From Gentiana macrophylla (Eukaryota; Streptophyta; Magnoliopsida; Gentianales; Gentianaceae): a DNA stretch of 64,000 nt. Location of the stretch: assembly GCA_026214975.1 (NCBI GenBank), contig CM047817.1, forward strand, positions 54,804,246 to 54,868,245, given 5' to 3'. The notes beneath the pieces are model-generated. The model saw only the letters and a list, made by a program, of their open reading frames with translations, made no database searches and was not told where the DNA came from. Of this stretch, positions 10,701-22,430 are shown one piece after another. Numbering within the stretch: position 1 is the stretch's first letter; each line of letters starts with the position of its first letter. The position numbers and the translations under genes were made by a program.

Positions 10701-12488
10701 CTTCCGAACCTATCTAGCCAACCAACATTTGAACTCCAAAACTTCTATTGAATTTCAATCCAGATTAATGTACCTTGTACCATTCAGTTTTAACTTTCTT
10801 TCAGCCTATTTAGAACCATGAACCGCCAGATATGCCTTTTGATTTTCCATCCTCTGTTTGGCGTTTCTATTCCAATTTTGTTACACCGATTGAAAGTCTA
10901 TTTTAGTTTTACCTTGGCAATGTATTATTCCTCTCAAGTAGTGCAACCTTGAATCTTTGATTTGAATCGTCAATAATCGTTTAAACTTCCTTTGAAAGTT
11001 TGAATTAATTCTTGGAAATCAAACCTTATCCAACAATTCTTAAGTGTCGTTTCCTCTTCATTTAAAAATCTTGCTTACCGCTTACTTATTCAAACTTTTG
11101 ATATTCCCTTACAATACCTTGAGGGAATTTCTATTTCTATTAAATCTTGAGATAACCTCTCTTTGACTCATCGCAAACTTGGACACTTCTTGACAAGTGT
11201 TTTTTTATACGAGACCTTTTGGTGTACTCGTTTTGTCTCCATGGCTCCTTTATGTTGAGATTCTTGCTCTCTTTTGATTTCTATTTTTTTAGTCCTACGG
11301 TGCTCGACCTTGCACCTTTACCTTGATTTACATTGTGTGATGTTACCTTTAACGTCTCCACTTTCTCAAGGCTTATATGAAAGCTTATTACCATCCTTTC
11401 AAGTTGCTCAGTAAAGTCTCTCAGAGACCCTTTGTATCTTGCAGAATTCCACTCTCTCAAAAGAATCTCATCGACAAGGTGTTCTTTTGTCTTTCCTTCT
11501 GGAGGCTATCTTTTGTATTATGATACAGTGCCTCATTCTTCATTCTGGAACCAACTTTAAATTTTTCACCAACACGGAATCATCTTGTTTGGCTTGTAAC
11601 CCAAGCAATCTTTCTTATTTCAAGTGCATTGTACCCTTCATTGGCTTACCTAGTTGACATACTGCCCTGGTACTCAACTTGGTACTTTTCAACTTCTTTT
11701 ATTCTCCAAGCTAACTCCCTTGGCATAAGAATTGGATCATACTGTCAGAGAGAAAGTATGGCAATGCATGTTCTCCACCCACAGGGAGTCTCAAAAGTCC
11801 TTCAGCTGGGATCCTTGTAGTTCTTCAGTAAGCTTGTGGTTGCATGACGGAAGTTGAGATCAAAAGAAGTCAAGTGTGCCAGAAGTGTGGTTTCAGCTGG
11901 GAAGATTCAGCCTTTCGGGAATAGGTCAGCAGGAGCAAGAAAAGAGTGTTGAACCGATTATTGTAAGATTCGAGGTAGTTGATGAGTTCATGAAGGAACA
12001 AGATGAAGATCCAGTTGTTTCCGGTTACAAGTGACTGGATGGAGCCCAACCAACCATTAGTCATGAGTTAGACTAAGATGGCAACAATTGGCATCGGAAT
12101 CAACTTTGGTGTCTGAATGCGGAAGATTGGGAAGGACAACGAAGGATGAAAACCACGGGAGGGCAATTGCAGTTCCTTTCGGAGCGACCAAGACGTACAA
12201 GAGTTGAAACAGTACTGCTGACGATCTTTCATGAAGATAGAGATAGAAGAACACGAGTTTTCTAGAATGAAGTAGAGCGACGACAAAATACGAGACCAAA
12301 GTCGATACGTCAAGGCAACGTGAAGATTGAAGTGGATCGTTGCAACCTCAAGTTGGCTCAAGACAAATAGAAGAGTTGGGAAGATGGAAGAAGAAGAAGA
12401 CGGTAAGAGTTATAAGACAAAACACTTTGCAAAGTCCAGAATTCAAGTACACCCCAGTTACATTAGAGTTTCGAGGATGAAACTCCTC
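7703..12488 (+). other. T2 non-coding interior
   Basis: AT-rich, T-rich on the plus strand, with no open frame of recognisable retroelement protein on either strand; short chance ORFs only. It contains one diverged internal duplication (about 8090-8510 against 9500-9905). The segment 11860-12480 is less T-rich, purine-rich on the plus strand, and reads like badly decayed polyprotein sequence ending in gagtttcgaggatgaaactcc, the usual end of plant Ty3 polyproteins. Confidence 0.6.
8090..9905 (+). repeat. Diverged direct duplication inside T2 (8090-8510 and 9500-9905)
   Basis: Shared anchors in the same order: aatatggattgttca / gttatggattgttca, tctgttcagaaaattctgcagc / tctgtccagaaaaatctacagc, gttttgaataag / gttttgaacagg, tttttgatatgttgtagaaa / tttttgatatgttgcagaaa. 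Spacing between copies is about 1.4 kb. No coding content is seen in either copy. Confidence 0.7.
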
Positions 12489-12503
12489 TTAAGGGGGAAG
12501 GAA
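12489..12503 (+). other. T2 polypurine tract
   Basis: ttaagggggaaggaa immediately before the 3' LTR start tgtaacatcccg; start site for plus-strand DNA synthesis. Confidence 0.85.
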
Positions 12504-14517
12504 TGTAACATCCCGACTTTCCAGAAAGGGTATAATAGTCATTGGGTGTAGTTACTATGACCTAATTATTATTTATCCTATTTATTCAATTAAAAAGGAT
12601 TTAATTAAGGGATTAGTTATTATTTAAAATGAAATTTAATTAATAAATATAAAAGGAAATAATCCCCAAAATCTTTTATTTTCATCATGCGCATATTCTG
12701 ACAAAAAAAAATAGAAGAGGAACGCCGCACATATGAGAAGGACGCAGAAGAAAGCGAAAAAAAAGGGAGAACGTAAATTTCAACCGTGTGGCCAATCCGT
12801 TCATCTGTTCAAGATGCCGCGGGAGAGAAAAGTGATCAGCGCGACGAGACGCAACTTTGGAAAATAACATCTCTCAATTTCGTAAGTTTTCCGTTTAGCC
12901 ATAGTTTTCGGTATTCATAGAGTTCGATTCTTGAAAAATTCGTATTTTTCAATCCGTAACTCTATTTATCAGCCATGAGTAGTCGAAACGATCATCTTGG
13001 AGTGTAGATCATTCTAAAATTAGTTTCGCAGTAGTAATCCAGGTAATTTGCAGTTTTATGCTATTTTTCAGTTTTGTTTTTTTTGCCAGAAAATAGGATT
13101 TTAGGGTTTTTGTTGATCAAATAGGTTTTGGGGGTTGAGGATCAACAGTTGTTGCAGTTGTTGACGTTTTTCTTTCTGTTTTGCTAGAAATTAAGGTAAG
13201 AGGCTCTTCTTAATGAGTAATTATAGTTTTATAATGATAGGTTGAGTTTTGGTGAGTTTTGGTGTTGTTTGGGTGATAGAATTCATGGTAAGTTGTAATT
13301 AATAAGATGTGATATGTTTTGGTATATTTGTGTTGAGTTTTAAATTTCTATTTTTTTTATTCAATAACATTAATTAAATATGAACAAGATTCGATTGAAC
13401 TTCTGATTCGTTCAGTTAAAACACCGAATGTACTCTTAAAGGGAGTTGAAGTCTGGGACCGTCGGAAAGGCATGAAAGAGCTTGTGCTTTGATGAATTAG
13501 TATTCATCAATGCCTGTGTAATTGCTAGGCCTCGTTTATGTCTAGTGGTCTAGGAAGAGAGTAGTATGTGTGAGGGAGATTATTTGAAAACACTTAGGCG
13601 GCTAGCTAACCATTTAATATATGTGTAATTGCTAGTAAAAGGTTAAACATCATGAGAGCTTGGATAGGCACAGTACAATATCGGCAATGTGAGGTTTAGC
13701 CAGATACAGTGGTGATGATCACTGCCGGATTCTAGACCCGCCAGATAAAGTAGTGATCATTCCGCCAGACAAACTCACGAACGAGATAGACATTCACCAG
13801 TCAGTTCTCTAGGGTTGGCCAGACAAAGTGGAATGACTGTCTCGGGACCGCTAGATATTTATCTCTATAGGGTTGTGTCTCTTGTCTTAGTGCATATCTC
13901 ACTAAGTTAGTGCCCTCGCAAACAAGTTGTAACAAAGATAAGTTAAGTTAGAAACGCTTAGTCATGACATGTTGATGGCCATGAAGTGAACCCTAGATTG
14001 AGTCGGTCTCATAAAGATAATTTAATAATCATAATAATAACCTTTCGTTGTATAACTTAGTTATTCATTCGCTTCTCACTTTTACTAAGTACTTTGTACT
14101 TACCTCCTTTGCATTTTATTTTGTATGCATTGTGGGGTGAGAAGACGAACAGGTTGATCAAGTGTAGATGACGACCTTTTGTTTCTTGACAAAGCTCGTA
14201 GTTTATTTCTTTGTAAATGTTGTACTAGACTAGTTGTATTTCTTTTCATAGACTTGTTGTACTTCTACTTTTAAGACATCGTATTGTATAAGTCGTTGGG
14301 TTTTTCGTCGTTGTAATTTAACTATCCATCTTTAGCATGGTTACTTTCTATTCATAGTAGCATTTATGTTTTTACCCGAGTCTTTTTAGCTTCTGTTTAC
14401 TTTATTTTGATACGACGACGTAGAGGCTGGCATATAATATTAGATTTATTTAATGCTATACGTGCCGAACGTTTCTCTTCCAGATAAGGGCTCGGTATCC
14501 GGGAGTGGGACGTTACA
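12504..14517 (+). repeat. T2 3' LTR (2,014 bp, complete)
   Basis: Bounded by the inverted termini tgtaac...gttaca. It directly follows the polypurine tract and matches the 5' LTR along its length. The U3 segment 12504-12900 lacks the palindrome array of T1. Confidence 0.92.
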
Positions 14518-14972
14518 AACAGGATCACTAAAATGTGCGGATGGTTCCGAACAACACAGCAATAGAAATGTGCAGGCACAACAAGTAGCAGATTTGGTGC
14601 ACAAGGTGGTTCAGCAGATTCCAGCAAAATATTCAAGGTGCAAGTGTGCAAAGGCAAATAGATATGATCAAGAATAATTTAATGGAACAGCCAAAACACA
14701 CACAGATACAAACAAAATCAGAGAACTTCTTCACTGATTCACCAAATAGAGAGAGACTTAAAAAGGAGACAAAAACGACCCTTAGTCCTTGACTGAAAGT
14801 GAACTGACTTATGTTTGTGTATCAGACCTATACACCTCTCCCGAGATGATTTAGTCTAATACACCCTAACTCACTTACAGTTCAGAGACAACAAATTATC
14901 AAGATTAAGCAAAACAACACTTTAATTTTACCACTTAAGCCACAGAAAAACCAGTAAATTAAAGGTAGACAC
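14518..14972. other. Unassigned stretch right of T2
   Basis: About 455 bp with no recognisable gene or repeat. It lies between the T2 end and the gag remnant of G, so it is most likely decayed interior of G or sequence behind its gag. Confidence 0.35.
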
Positions 14973-15780
14973 TTACAAACCTAGTAAGCAAGAACCACTG
15001 AAATTATCAGGCATAATTTCAGTCACCAAGCAATGTTCTTGTTGAAGATTTCTAGAGGAAGTTTCTTGATTGTCAATGGTTGCTGCTACAAGAGTGGTTG
15101 TTTTGGGTTCCTCCAGAGCTTTGATCACTGCTGTTGTGACTGTGAAATCCTCACTAAATTCATAAGCTTTCAGATCTGAGATAATTTTGAAGGAATCTTC
15201 TATATCAAGTCTTCTTGACTCTTCTATTGCTGTGAGTTTCATTTTCCAGCACATAGGTAAAGCTTTCAAGATTCTAGTGTTTATTTCTTTCTTGGTATTT
15301 TCAATCTTGAGAAGTGCTAGCTCATCCGTTATTCGCTGAATCTTGTTTCCATTTGTTCGATGTTTTCTCTTGATTTCATTTTAAAATCCTGGAACTTCTG
15401 CGTGGCAACTGAGATCTTATTTTCCTTGATGGAATCAGTTCCTTCACACACCAGTTGAAGTTTCTCCCACATTTCTTTTGTAGCTGTGCAATCTTTGACT
15501 TTTAGATACATGTTGCTGTCGAGAGTTCTGAGGATGATATCCATTCAACATTTTTGAGATTGTTTCTTTTCCGATCATCATTATTCCACTTATTTTTGGG
15601 CTTAGGGACTCTGACTTATGCACCATCAATTGTCTGCATGTTTGAATAGGTCCATCAATAAGTACGTCCATCATCTCATCATAAGTGGCAGCAAGAAAAG
15701 CCTGCAAAACGACGTCTATATTCATCAAAGTGATCCATATTGCATATGAGCATCTGTCTGGCATACTGATTGTTATCCAT
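14973..15780 (-). pseudogene. G gag remnant (Ty1/copia)
   Basis: Start ATG at 15780 gives MDNNQYARQMLICNMDHFDEY, about 130 bp behind the primer site. The equivalent start in element E is MDNTQYARTMLMC. Further recognisable pieces: YDEMMDVLIDGP (about 15690-15650), LDSNMYLKVKDC with CTATKEMWEKLQLVCEG (about 15520-15440), ISVATQKFQDFKM, and DSFKIISDLKAYEF near 15190. These are the helical capsid region of copia Gag (UBN2-like). Several frameshifts separate the pieces; one is a length change in a T run near 15697. No zinc knuckle remains. Confidence 0.75.
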
Positions 15781-15910
15781 AGTGTAATTGAGTTTATGCA
15801 AGTACTGGAACCTGAAAGACTAAGCTTTCTTAGAGGATCAGCTAGAGGGTATTGTCAGAACTGAATAACTGACTAGTTATCTAAGCTAACAATCTGGAGC
15901 AGAAAACTCT

Positions 15911-15924
15911 GCTCCGATACCAAT
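15911..15924 (-). other. G primer binding site (tRNA-iMet type)
   Basis: Minus strand ATTGGTATCGGAGC, identical to the primer site of element E at 33444-33457. Confidence 0.85.
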
Positions 15925-16856
15925 TTTTGGTCCCGTAAAAAGGTTGACACAAGTTTAGAGGGGGGTGAATAAACTTGTCACCAAAAACTAGATCTTAAGA
16001 CAGTTTAGGTTCAGTTTTAAACTTGTGTGGAGTTCAGCTGACTTAGCTGACTATAAGTCAAACTTATGCTAAAACTGAGTCAACCGGCAGCAGATTATGT
16101 TTTAGCCTTTATACTGATCTTGTTGTTCTATGAAAAAGCTGATGAGTTATTCAAAACTGAATTCTGGTGAATGTTCAGTTTGTGAACTGTGAGTGAATAG
16201 CAATCAGTTTTTTCAGTTAAGCTGTATGGAAAACTTATATCAAAATAATCATACAAACTATAATGAAATTGACAGTAAGTAAAATGCGTAAAGTAAGTAA
16301 GGCATGAATATAGTAGTTCCAGGTGGTGTAATTCTGTCAGTCCACTCTTCCCCTGTGATATAGGAGCAAAATTGCACTAGAACTCTTTGACGTAGCCGGT
16401 TACAAAAAGTCCTAAATGATAGTCCTGACTAATCCCTAGCTTCACTATCTAAACAACTGCAGAACATGTAAAATTGCTACTCTGCAACTGCTTGAATCAC
16501 TGGTCTTTGAAGAGTTGTATTGCCTCTTAACAAGCTCCACCACAAATACTGTCTACCTGACTGCTGTGACAACAACTGTCCTTGGCAGATCCTAAACCGG
16601 ATTCCTTCACCGTCTAAACCTGTAATAAAAATCAAAGTTGGGCAGAGAATCAATAAATTGAATCTTTCATGTGGTTCTTCTAAGTGTTGAATTCTTGGTT
16701 GAGTCTTTGTAGCTTGAACACTTGAAGAAATCTAAATCGTTCTTTTTAGCACAAAATTTATAGCAATATAGATGGACAAGACTTTGGCTCAATAAAGCTT
16801 GAATAATTCCTTGTAATCTTATGTTCTTGTGTTTTGATCCTTGATGCCAAGTCCTC

Positions 16857-16865
16857 TATTTATAG
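16857..16865 (-). promoter_or_regulatory. G LTR TATA box
   Basis: Minus strand CTATAAATAGAGG, in the same kind of context as the E LTR TATA box (CCTATAAATAGAAG). Confidence 0.6.
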
Positions 16866-17316
16866 TGTGAGGTCCAACGTTCATCTTATTTGAATTTGAA
16901 TCTTGGTACCTATCAACGGTTGTATTGTCAGATGACAGTGACCGTTCTGACATGACAGTTCTTCAACCAATGAGAATGCTTGATTTATAACGGTCGAATT
17001 CTCTTTTATCTTTTTGGAAGTCTCTTAGCAATAAAACTAAGTTGTCTATGAATGGTCAGTTTTAAGCTTCTGAAAACTGAGTGAGTCGGTTTTTAGTTTA
17101 GAGCGTTAACTGAGTTTTTACTCTTCTTCAAAACTTAGTACTATTATTTACATCTGAGTATGATTGACTTAATCTGAGTACACCATATCATATAAATCAT
17201 CCATGATATCATTGTCATTATGATTCTTAGGTCTTCATACAAGATCCATAAAGTAAGTTCAGGCCATCACAAACTTTTCCTGAATTCTAACATAACAGTC
17301 TCGGCTTAGTCATCAT

Positions 17317-17445
17317 AACTGAGTTTGATCCCTCAGTTCTTCAATCTTCGATACCTGAGTCTGGGTCCCTCAGCCTTCTTTTACTAAGTTTGTTCCCTCA
17401 GCCTTCGGCTTCTAAATAAGTCAACTGAGTCTGTGTCCCTCAGCG
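17317..17445 (-). repeat. G U3 array: four CTGAG...CCCTCAG palindromes
   Basis: Copies at 17317-17338, 17354-17375, 17383-17403 and 17423-17445. The first has perfect 7-bp arms, aactgag and ctcagtt. All share the inner gtccctcag or atccctcag. They lie about 450-590 bp upstream of the G TATA box, in U3. Further half sites (actgag, ctcagt) are common across this LTR. Confidence 0.75.
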
Positions 17446-18685
17446 AACTTACCTATTTCAGGTTTGAGTAAATCTCAGTTCTTGACTTCTGAGTAACACA
17501 TTCAGTTTTCTTGAGTCAGTTTTATATGTCATCCAATTTTCAAAATGATTTCCAGCTATCAATTTTACGACTATCATATACAATTTTACGACTATCATAT
17601 ACAACTATCAGACTTAGTAAATCCTATACATTCAGTTCTAGATATCTTTTAGCTTTTCACTATAACAGCTAGCTTCAGCACTTCATCAACGGGGTGTAAA
17701 CAAACAAATAAATAAATAAGATGAATCATCATCAAAACTCAAATTTTATTTCTAAGAGTTCTGATCTTGAAATCCTCAATGGCACTGAGTTTCTTGATTC
17801 CAGAAAAGTGCAGACACAGTATCAATGGGGCTTGGTCCCACCAAGGGTTGATACAACTCACACGGACACTAAAACTTACACAAGCAAGGGAGATTTTAGA
17901 CTCTACTAAAATGTTGGATTGCTTTTACTCAATGAGTTCTGTGATGCTTTCAATCTTGTTAATGTGCCTGGCTATTTATTGCCTTAGATGGTATGACTAA
18001 TCCTCAAGAATATGGTGTGAACAGTATCAAGAGAAATTAGAGAATCTGAGGCATAATAAATGAAGGTGATTCTCCGGCCTTGGTTAACCATTTGATTTGT
18101 ATTTCAGATCAAAGGCTATGTAAACTCCTTTAGGGAGTAGTACTAGTCAATGAGTCTCGCAGTGGATTGGTTTAACCAAGCAATCACCTTAAACCGGAGT
18201 GACTATCATGTCATGGTAACCGATATTTGGGTTTTCTGGTCAGTGATCCATGTATGCCTGGTCAATGAGCCATGTATATGGTTGGTTAACCACACATTCA
18301 ATATAATACTGATTTGATTTCTCTAAATAATTTTCTAATAGACCAAGGGAGGGAAAAACCGAGACCAATCTGATAACCCAATAAATTATTCAGCCAACAC
18401 ACAGGGGGTTCGTATCAGACCCAAAAGGATTAATAGAGCTCAGTGACCTAAACCAGCTATTAATCAGATGATTAAACCGGATATCACTAGGTTCAGCCAA
18501 TTTACCAGAGCGAACCAGCTTTGAACTCTATTCATTTGCACAACACTAAACAGAGAGGTCTACCGAGTGAGTTAAGCAGGAAACCCTCAATCAGAGATTG
18601 TATTTCGCATTAATAGCTACTCTACTGGTAAAGGTTCAGCCTTTGAACTTCCCGGTGGTCAAACCTAAATCAACCACAAAATTGG

Positions 18686-19000
18686 CACAAAATCAGGTAG
18701 ATATTCAATTTCGAATGAGTAATAATACGAGATATACGATATAATCAAGGAAAGGATTCACCTTGTCAAAACATTAACTGCGAATCTTCAACGATACGGG
18801 CTGAATGCTTCGAATCAGCATCCAAACAATGGCAAGGGTCAAACCTTTTACAGAAACGTATATGGCACAAAATCAGGGCAGATAATTCGTTCTTAATAGT
18901 AATAAATGATAAATCACGATATGAACAAGGAAAATATATCACCTTTATTGCGAACCAGTTGAATCAAACCTTCGTGTTCAAGAACACGTTGCAGACCCAA
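18686..19000. repeat. Diverged direct repeat, about 170 bp period
   Basis: Both units begin tggcacaaaatcag(g), followed by gataattc-like and agtaata-like pieces, acgatat, caaggaaa and cacctt, then gaatcaaac/cgaatcttc motifs (starts near 18686 and 18862). Confidence 0.6.
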
Positions 19001-19079
19001 AAATGGCAATAAATCAGCTTCGTATCAGACCCAAGCAGAAGCCTTTCATGCTCAAACCTTCCATATGTGATTTTTATCA

Positions 19080-19560
19080 CATGGTGGCTTGAATTCGAAC
19101 CAAGGGTGTATCTGATTCTTACCAAAATCAAAATTCGGCATGTGACAGAGAAAAGAGATGAGAATCTGCAAATGTTAATTGCAGATAATCGATAAGGAAT
19201 GAGATGATTTGCAAAGGCTTTGGGAATAGAAAGATAGTAAAATCGAGGAGCAAATCAAGGAAGATGTTTGATTTTTCCAGAGCAAAAGGCTTAATAGAAA
19301 GTCTGACTGAAAGAGTGTATTAGGGTTGGGGAAATCAGGTAGGTTTTGTGACTAAGATTAGGGAAGAGCAAATGGGCTAGGCAGAAGCTTTATTTTAAAA
19401 AAACAGACTTGCAAGTCCAAACGAATTAATCTTGTGGAATAATTATTTAAAAGATGGACTGGATTATAATAGCAGACGCAGGCCCAACAAACTTAATTCT
19501 AAACAAAATAAAAACCTGTATCACATAAAATAAAAAATGATGGCCACTTATGTAAGTGTT
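19080..19560 (-). promoter_or_regulatory. Gene-like 5' flank on the minus strand
   Basis: On the minus strand: GGCCCAAC- and GCCCATTT-type elements and two AACCCTAA telo-boxes near 19330, then a CT-rich leader (about 19300-19150), then a donor-like TTTTGGTAAGAATC near 19115. This is how many plant promoters and leaders look, but no coding exon follows within 1.3 kb, so it may be a captured or orphan promoter or an LTR piece. Confidence 0.3.
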
Positions 19561-19886
19561 TAGCTTCAGGGCCGGTTAGTGACACTATATAGGATATAAA
19601 TACCAATCATAATGAAATGAAAGCTTTAAACACAAAAATGGGACTTTTGAAAATTAATCAACACTAAAACCAAACAATAAAATACTCAACATTAAATCAA
19701 ATAATTGCAATTGTCAATTCATCAGAATTCAAAGCATTTCAGTTCTTATCTTCGCCAGAAGATTAGAACACTCAACACAATTTGAAACAATTTGAAAAAG
19801 ATGAAGTGTTTTGGAAAATACCCTAAACCTTTGGTTTGTTTAAACTCTAACATTGATCCTATCAATTAATTGTGTGGCTCCCTCAA

Positions 19887-20033
19887 AGTGCAATATGGTA
19901 ATTTATATGCACAGCTTGTATGGAAGGCTAGCTGCTCATGGTCTTTTGTAAGGCTTCACCCAATGTGGAATATGATAATTTATATGTTCTAAGTTCTGAT
20001 TCGTATGGAAGGCTAGATGCTCATGGATTTTTT
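19887..20033. repeat. 75-bp direct doublet
   Basis: Shared anchors: aatatggtaatttatatg / aatatgataatttatatg, and tatggaaggctagctgctcatgg / tatggaaggctagatgctcatgg. Confidence 0.7.
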
Positions 20034-20175
20034 AGGATAATAGTATATTTATCTCATCTATTATCAATTCTGTATACTCCCTAAGTGAAGATTTTGTGGC
20101 TGCACATAAACTATAAGATGTAGAGTCTTGCTTAATTTGGCCTTGTAGCTAGGAAAAGCCATCAAGGTACTATTA

Positions 20176-20597
20176 AATGTGTTATGACGGATCGATCAAG
20201 AAGTGATGGTGATTGTGAGTAGAGATAAAAGAAACAAGAAAACAAACACTGAAACAAGAAGAACACAGATTTAACGTGGTTTCTGGCAATGTGCCGACTA
20301 CTCCACGGACAAACGATGATATTTTATTATCACTAGAAAGTTACATCATAAGTTACAATTAATGTAGATGGTATTTATAGCCTTGGAAATCAAACCCTAA
20401 CCGACTTAACTGTCAACTCAGTAAATGACTGAAATACCCTAGAAGTAACATAACCAAAATACGAAAACTTGTAGCAGACGTGTTCCCCAAGTATGTTGGG
20501 CCTCAACAGACTTGTCTTCAGTAGACTTGCCATCAACAGGTTGATCAACCCTGCTGAACTTGCCCTAGCTGAACACCAAATTTCAGCAGATGCTACA
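20176..20597 (-). repeat. H: 3' part of an LTR, cut by element A
   Basis: On the minus strand a TATA box (CTATAAATAC, 20371-20380) is followed by the stretch typical of copia LTR ends: TCATCGTTTGTCC, ACGTTAAATCTGTG and a CT-rich tail ending CCGTCATAACA at 20176. No primer site follows on the left, so this is a 3' or solo LTR. Its start lies beyond the A insertion and outside the window. Confidence 0.5.
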
Positions 20598-22414
20598 TGT
20601 AGGATGTAAAATCGAAGGATCAATCATAGATTGACCCGATTACACAGCGGAATAAATATCTGATCTAGATCTAACAAGAAAAATACACAAAATTATAGTT
20701 CTAACCTACGAGGGTGTTAGATTACCAACCTTTTTATGGTGCAAAACGCCAAGAACAAGGTCTATCCATCCGAGCTAGTTGAGAGCCTAGTTGAGAAGCC
20801 AAAGTCTTCCAACGTGTCTCTCCAAGCACCACTAGGTGGATGGTGTTTCAAGCCGCCGGACCTCCTCGATATGCTACCTTAGAAAAACCCAAAGTTTTCC
20901 TAAAACTCAAACCCTAAGTACAATGGCCGAAATCTCCAAGCCATGTACTTGCACTTTTTGTGTCGAAATTATGTGATATGTTTAAGTCTTGGGAGAACTC
21001 TCTTTATATAGGTGAGTAATCATTGTCCTCCAAAGATTTAATAATTAAAAGATAATTATTAAATTAATCCTTAATTTAAATAAAAGATAAATATAATATA
21101 TATCCCAAACAAATTAGGATAAATAAATATATTATCCAATATTCCATGATTTATCATTTAACAAACAAATAATTAAATCATATATCAAATAATTATCCAA
21201 GAAAACTAATTGCTTTCTAATTATTTAATACTCCCAAAATGCGCCCCAAACCCTAGATAAATATGTCCACACGCATTTTACACATATTTGGGCCGAGTCC
21301 ACGAAAAATATATTTTCCATGTATTTAATTATCTAGTCCAACGAAACAATTAATCCACATATCTATTAAATAGTCCAATCCAACCATTTAATATTAATTG
21401 AGGTGAAACAACGAGAAAACATATGCATGTTAGGAGCCACGTTAGGGACCATGGACCCATATTCAGTAGCTACAATAAATTAAATAAAATTATTCGTCAT
21501 ACCGAACAATAATATTCAATCTATTAATTCCGGGATTACACCACCATAAACCCAAAACTGAACTCTTCCGAATATAGATATAAACTTACACTCAACCATG
21601 AGTCATAAGGTGTCCACTGATATAATCATTACATACGGATATATCCTCCATAGACTGTTCGTTACGATTCGGGATATCTCCGTAAACCCTTCTCGAAACC
21701 TTTATCATTACTTACCATTAACCCCCTAGTGACCAAATAGTTCATAACTAATATAATATGAACTGCACGCATCGGTCAGTTTCTAGGATTAACAAATAAT
21801 GGAACTGTCTGTCTACTTCTCGGAGGAAGGAATGGATTCCATATCTGTGATAGCATAGACTACCCACTCATCCTAAAATAGAGCCATCGAGAAGTGTTGG
21901 ACCACATACTTCAAAGTGATCCTTACTAACACATCAAACTCTACCCTAGTCTAAGCAGTCGTCTGTGATCACCTCAGGATTGAGATTAATCCATATATGA
22001 TCATCTTGTGATTCGATAAGACTTCTCGATCACAGAATTATATCGAGAAGTCAAATCAAATCGGTCCAGCCCTATATGATTATCATCATATATAAATGCC
22101 CCACTAGGTACCCTATTACCGACAGTCTGGATAGGACTGTCACACCAAAAGTGTTCTGGGCGCATTATTAGAAAATTAATCTTGTGACCTGTACTCAGAT
22201 TAATAAATGCTACGGACGAAGTTAATTTTAAGCACATCTCACTAACTCAATCCTCTTGTGTATAGCCATACACTGAGTTATGTGATTACATAAATAAGGT
22301 ACTTAGGGTTTTCAGTAGTGTCTTAATTATAAGCATACATGCATATAATAAGATGAATTATTAATTATGTCCTAAAACAATTATATAATTGTCTTTCGGG
22401 CACTACACCTAACA
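20598..22414 (-). repeat. A 3' LTR (1,817 bp)
   Basis: Minus-strand start TGTTAGGTGTAGTGCCCG (22414), end CATCCTACA (20598). TATA box CTATATAAAG on the minus strand at 21002-21011, in front of AGAGAGTTCTCCC, as in B and C. Left flank ctaca (20593-20597). Confidence 0.88.
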
Positions 22415-22430
22415 ATCTCCCACTTGCACG
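22415..22430 (-). other. A polypurine tract
   Basis: Minus strand GCAAGTGGGAGAT directly before the LTR start TGTTAGG, the form usual for plant Ty1/copia elements. Confidence 0.8.

Larger units (their letters stand above)
6057..14517 (+). mobile_element. T2: non-coding Tekay-related LTR element (LARD-like)
   Basis: 5' LTR (5'-truncated by T1), primer site, 4.8 kb interior, polypurine tract and full 3' LTR lie in plus order. The LTRs are related to those of the coding element T1, but the interior shows none of the gag, protease, RT or integrase motifs in any frame. Only the last bases before the polypurine tract (fcgaggatgaaactcc-like context at about 12470) recall the end of a Ty3 polyprotein. 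A non-autonomous derivative mobilised by T1-like partners is the best reading; heavy decay of a coding element is the alternative. Right flank begins aacag (14518). The matching left duplication would lie beyond T1, outside the window. Confidence 0.8.
14518..17755 (-). mobile_element. G: Sire-like Ty1/copia element, only gag part and 5' LTR left
   Basis: Minus orientation: LTR (about 17755 to 15925), primer site, then gag remnant. Its gag start and primer region are clearly related to those of element E (33444-34600), so both belong to the same copia branch. The remainder of G is missing, probably displaced or deleted with the T2 insertion at 14517. The right boundary is set by comparison with the E LTR start and is uncertain by about 10 bp. 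Confidence 0.7.
15925..17755 (-). repeat. G 5' LTR (about 1.8 kb)
   Basis: The minus-strand end ...GGGACCAAAA abuts the primer site (E has GGGACCAACA). Just before it, on the plus strand, aggggggtgaataaac mirrors E's gtttattcacccccc. The minus-strand start is placed by GAGTTTTGATGATGA (17717-17733), which matches the E LTR start. TATA box at 16857-16865. Confidence 0.65.
17756..20175. other. Unassigned, repeat-rich block between G and H
   Basis: 2.4 kb with no recognisable protein in six frames beyond chance ORFs. Visible structure: a 23-bp doublet tggtcagtgatccatgtatg / tggtcaatgagccatgtata (18238-18285), diverged direct repeats at 18686-19000, a minus-strand promoter-like stretch (19080-19560), and a 75-bp doublet at 19887-20033. 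The phrase cgtatcagaccca occurs twice (18410 and 19020). It may be the remains of an older element or a captured gene 5' end; I cannot say which. Confidence 0.4.

Noticed and set aside
17721..18000. Small plus-strand ORFs of 62-77 residues
   Set aside because: No family resemblance, overlapping frames, no promoter or conservation evidence; chance ORFs next to the G LTR.
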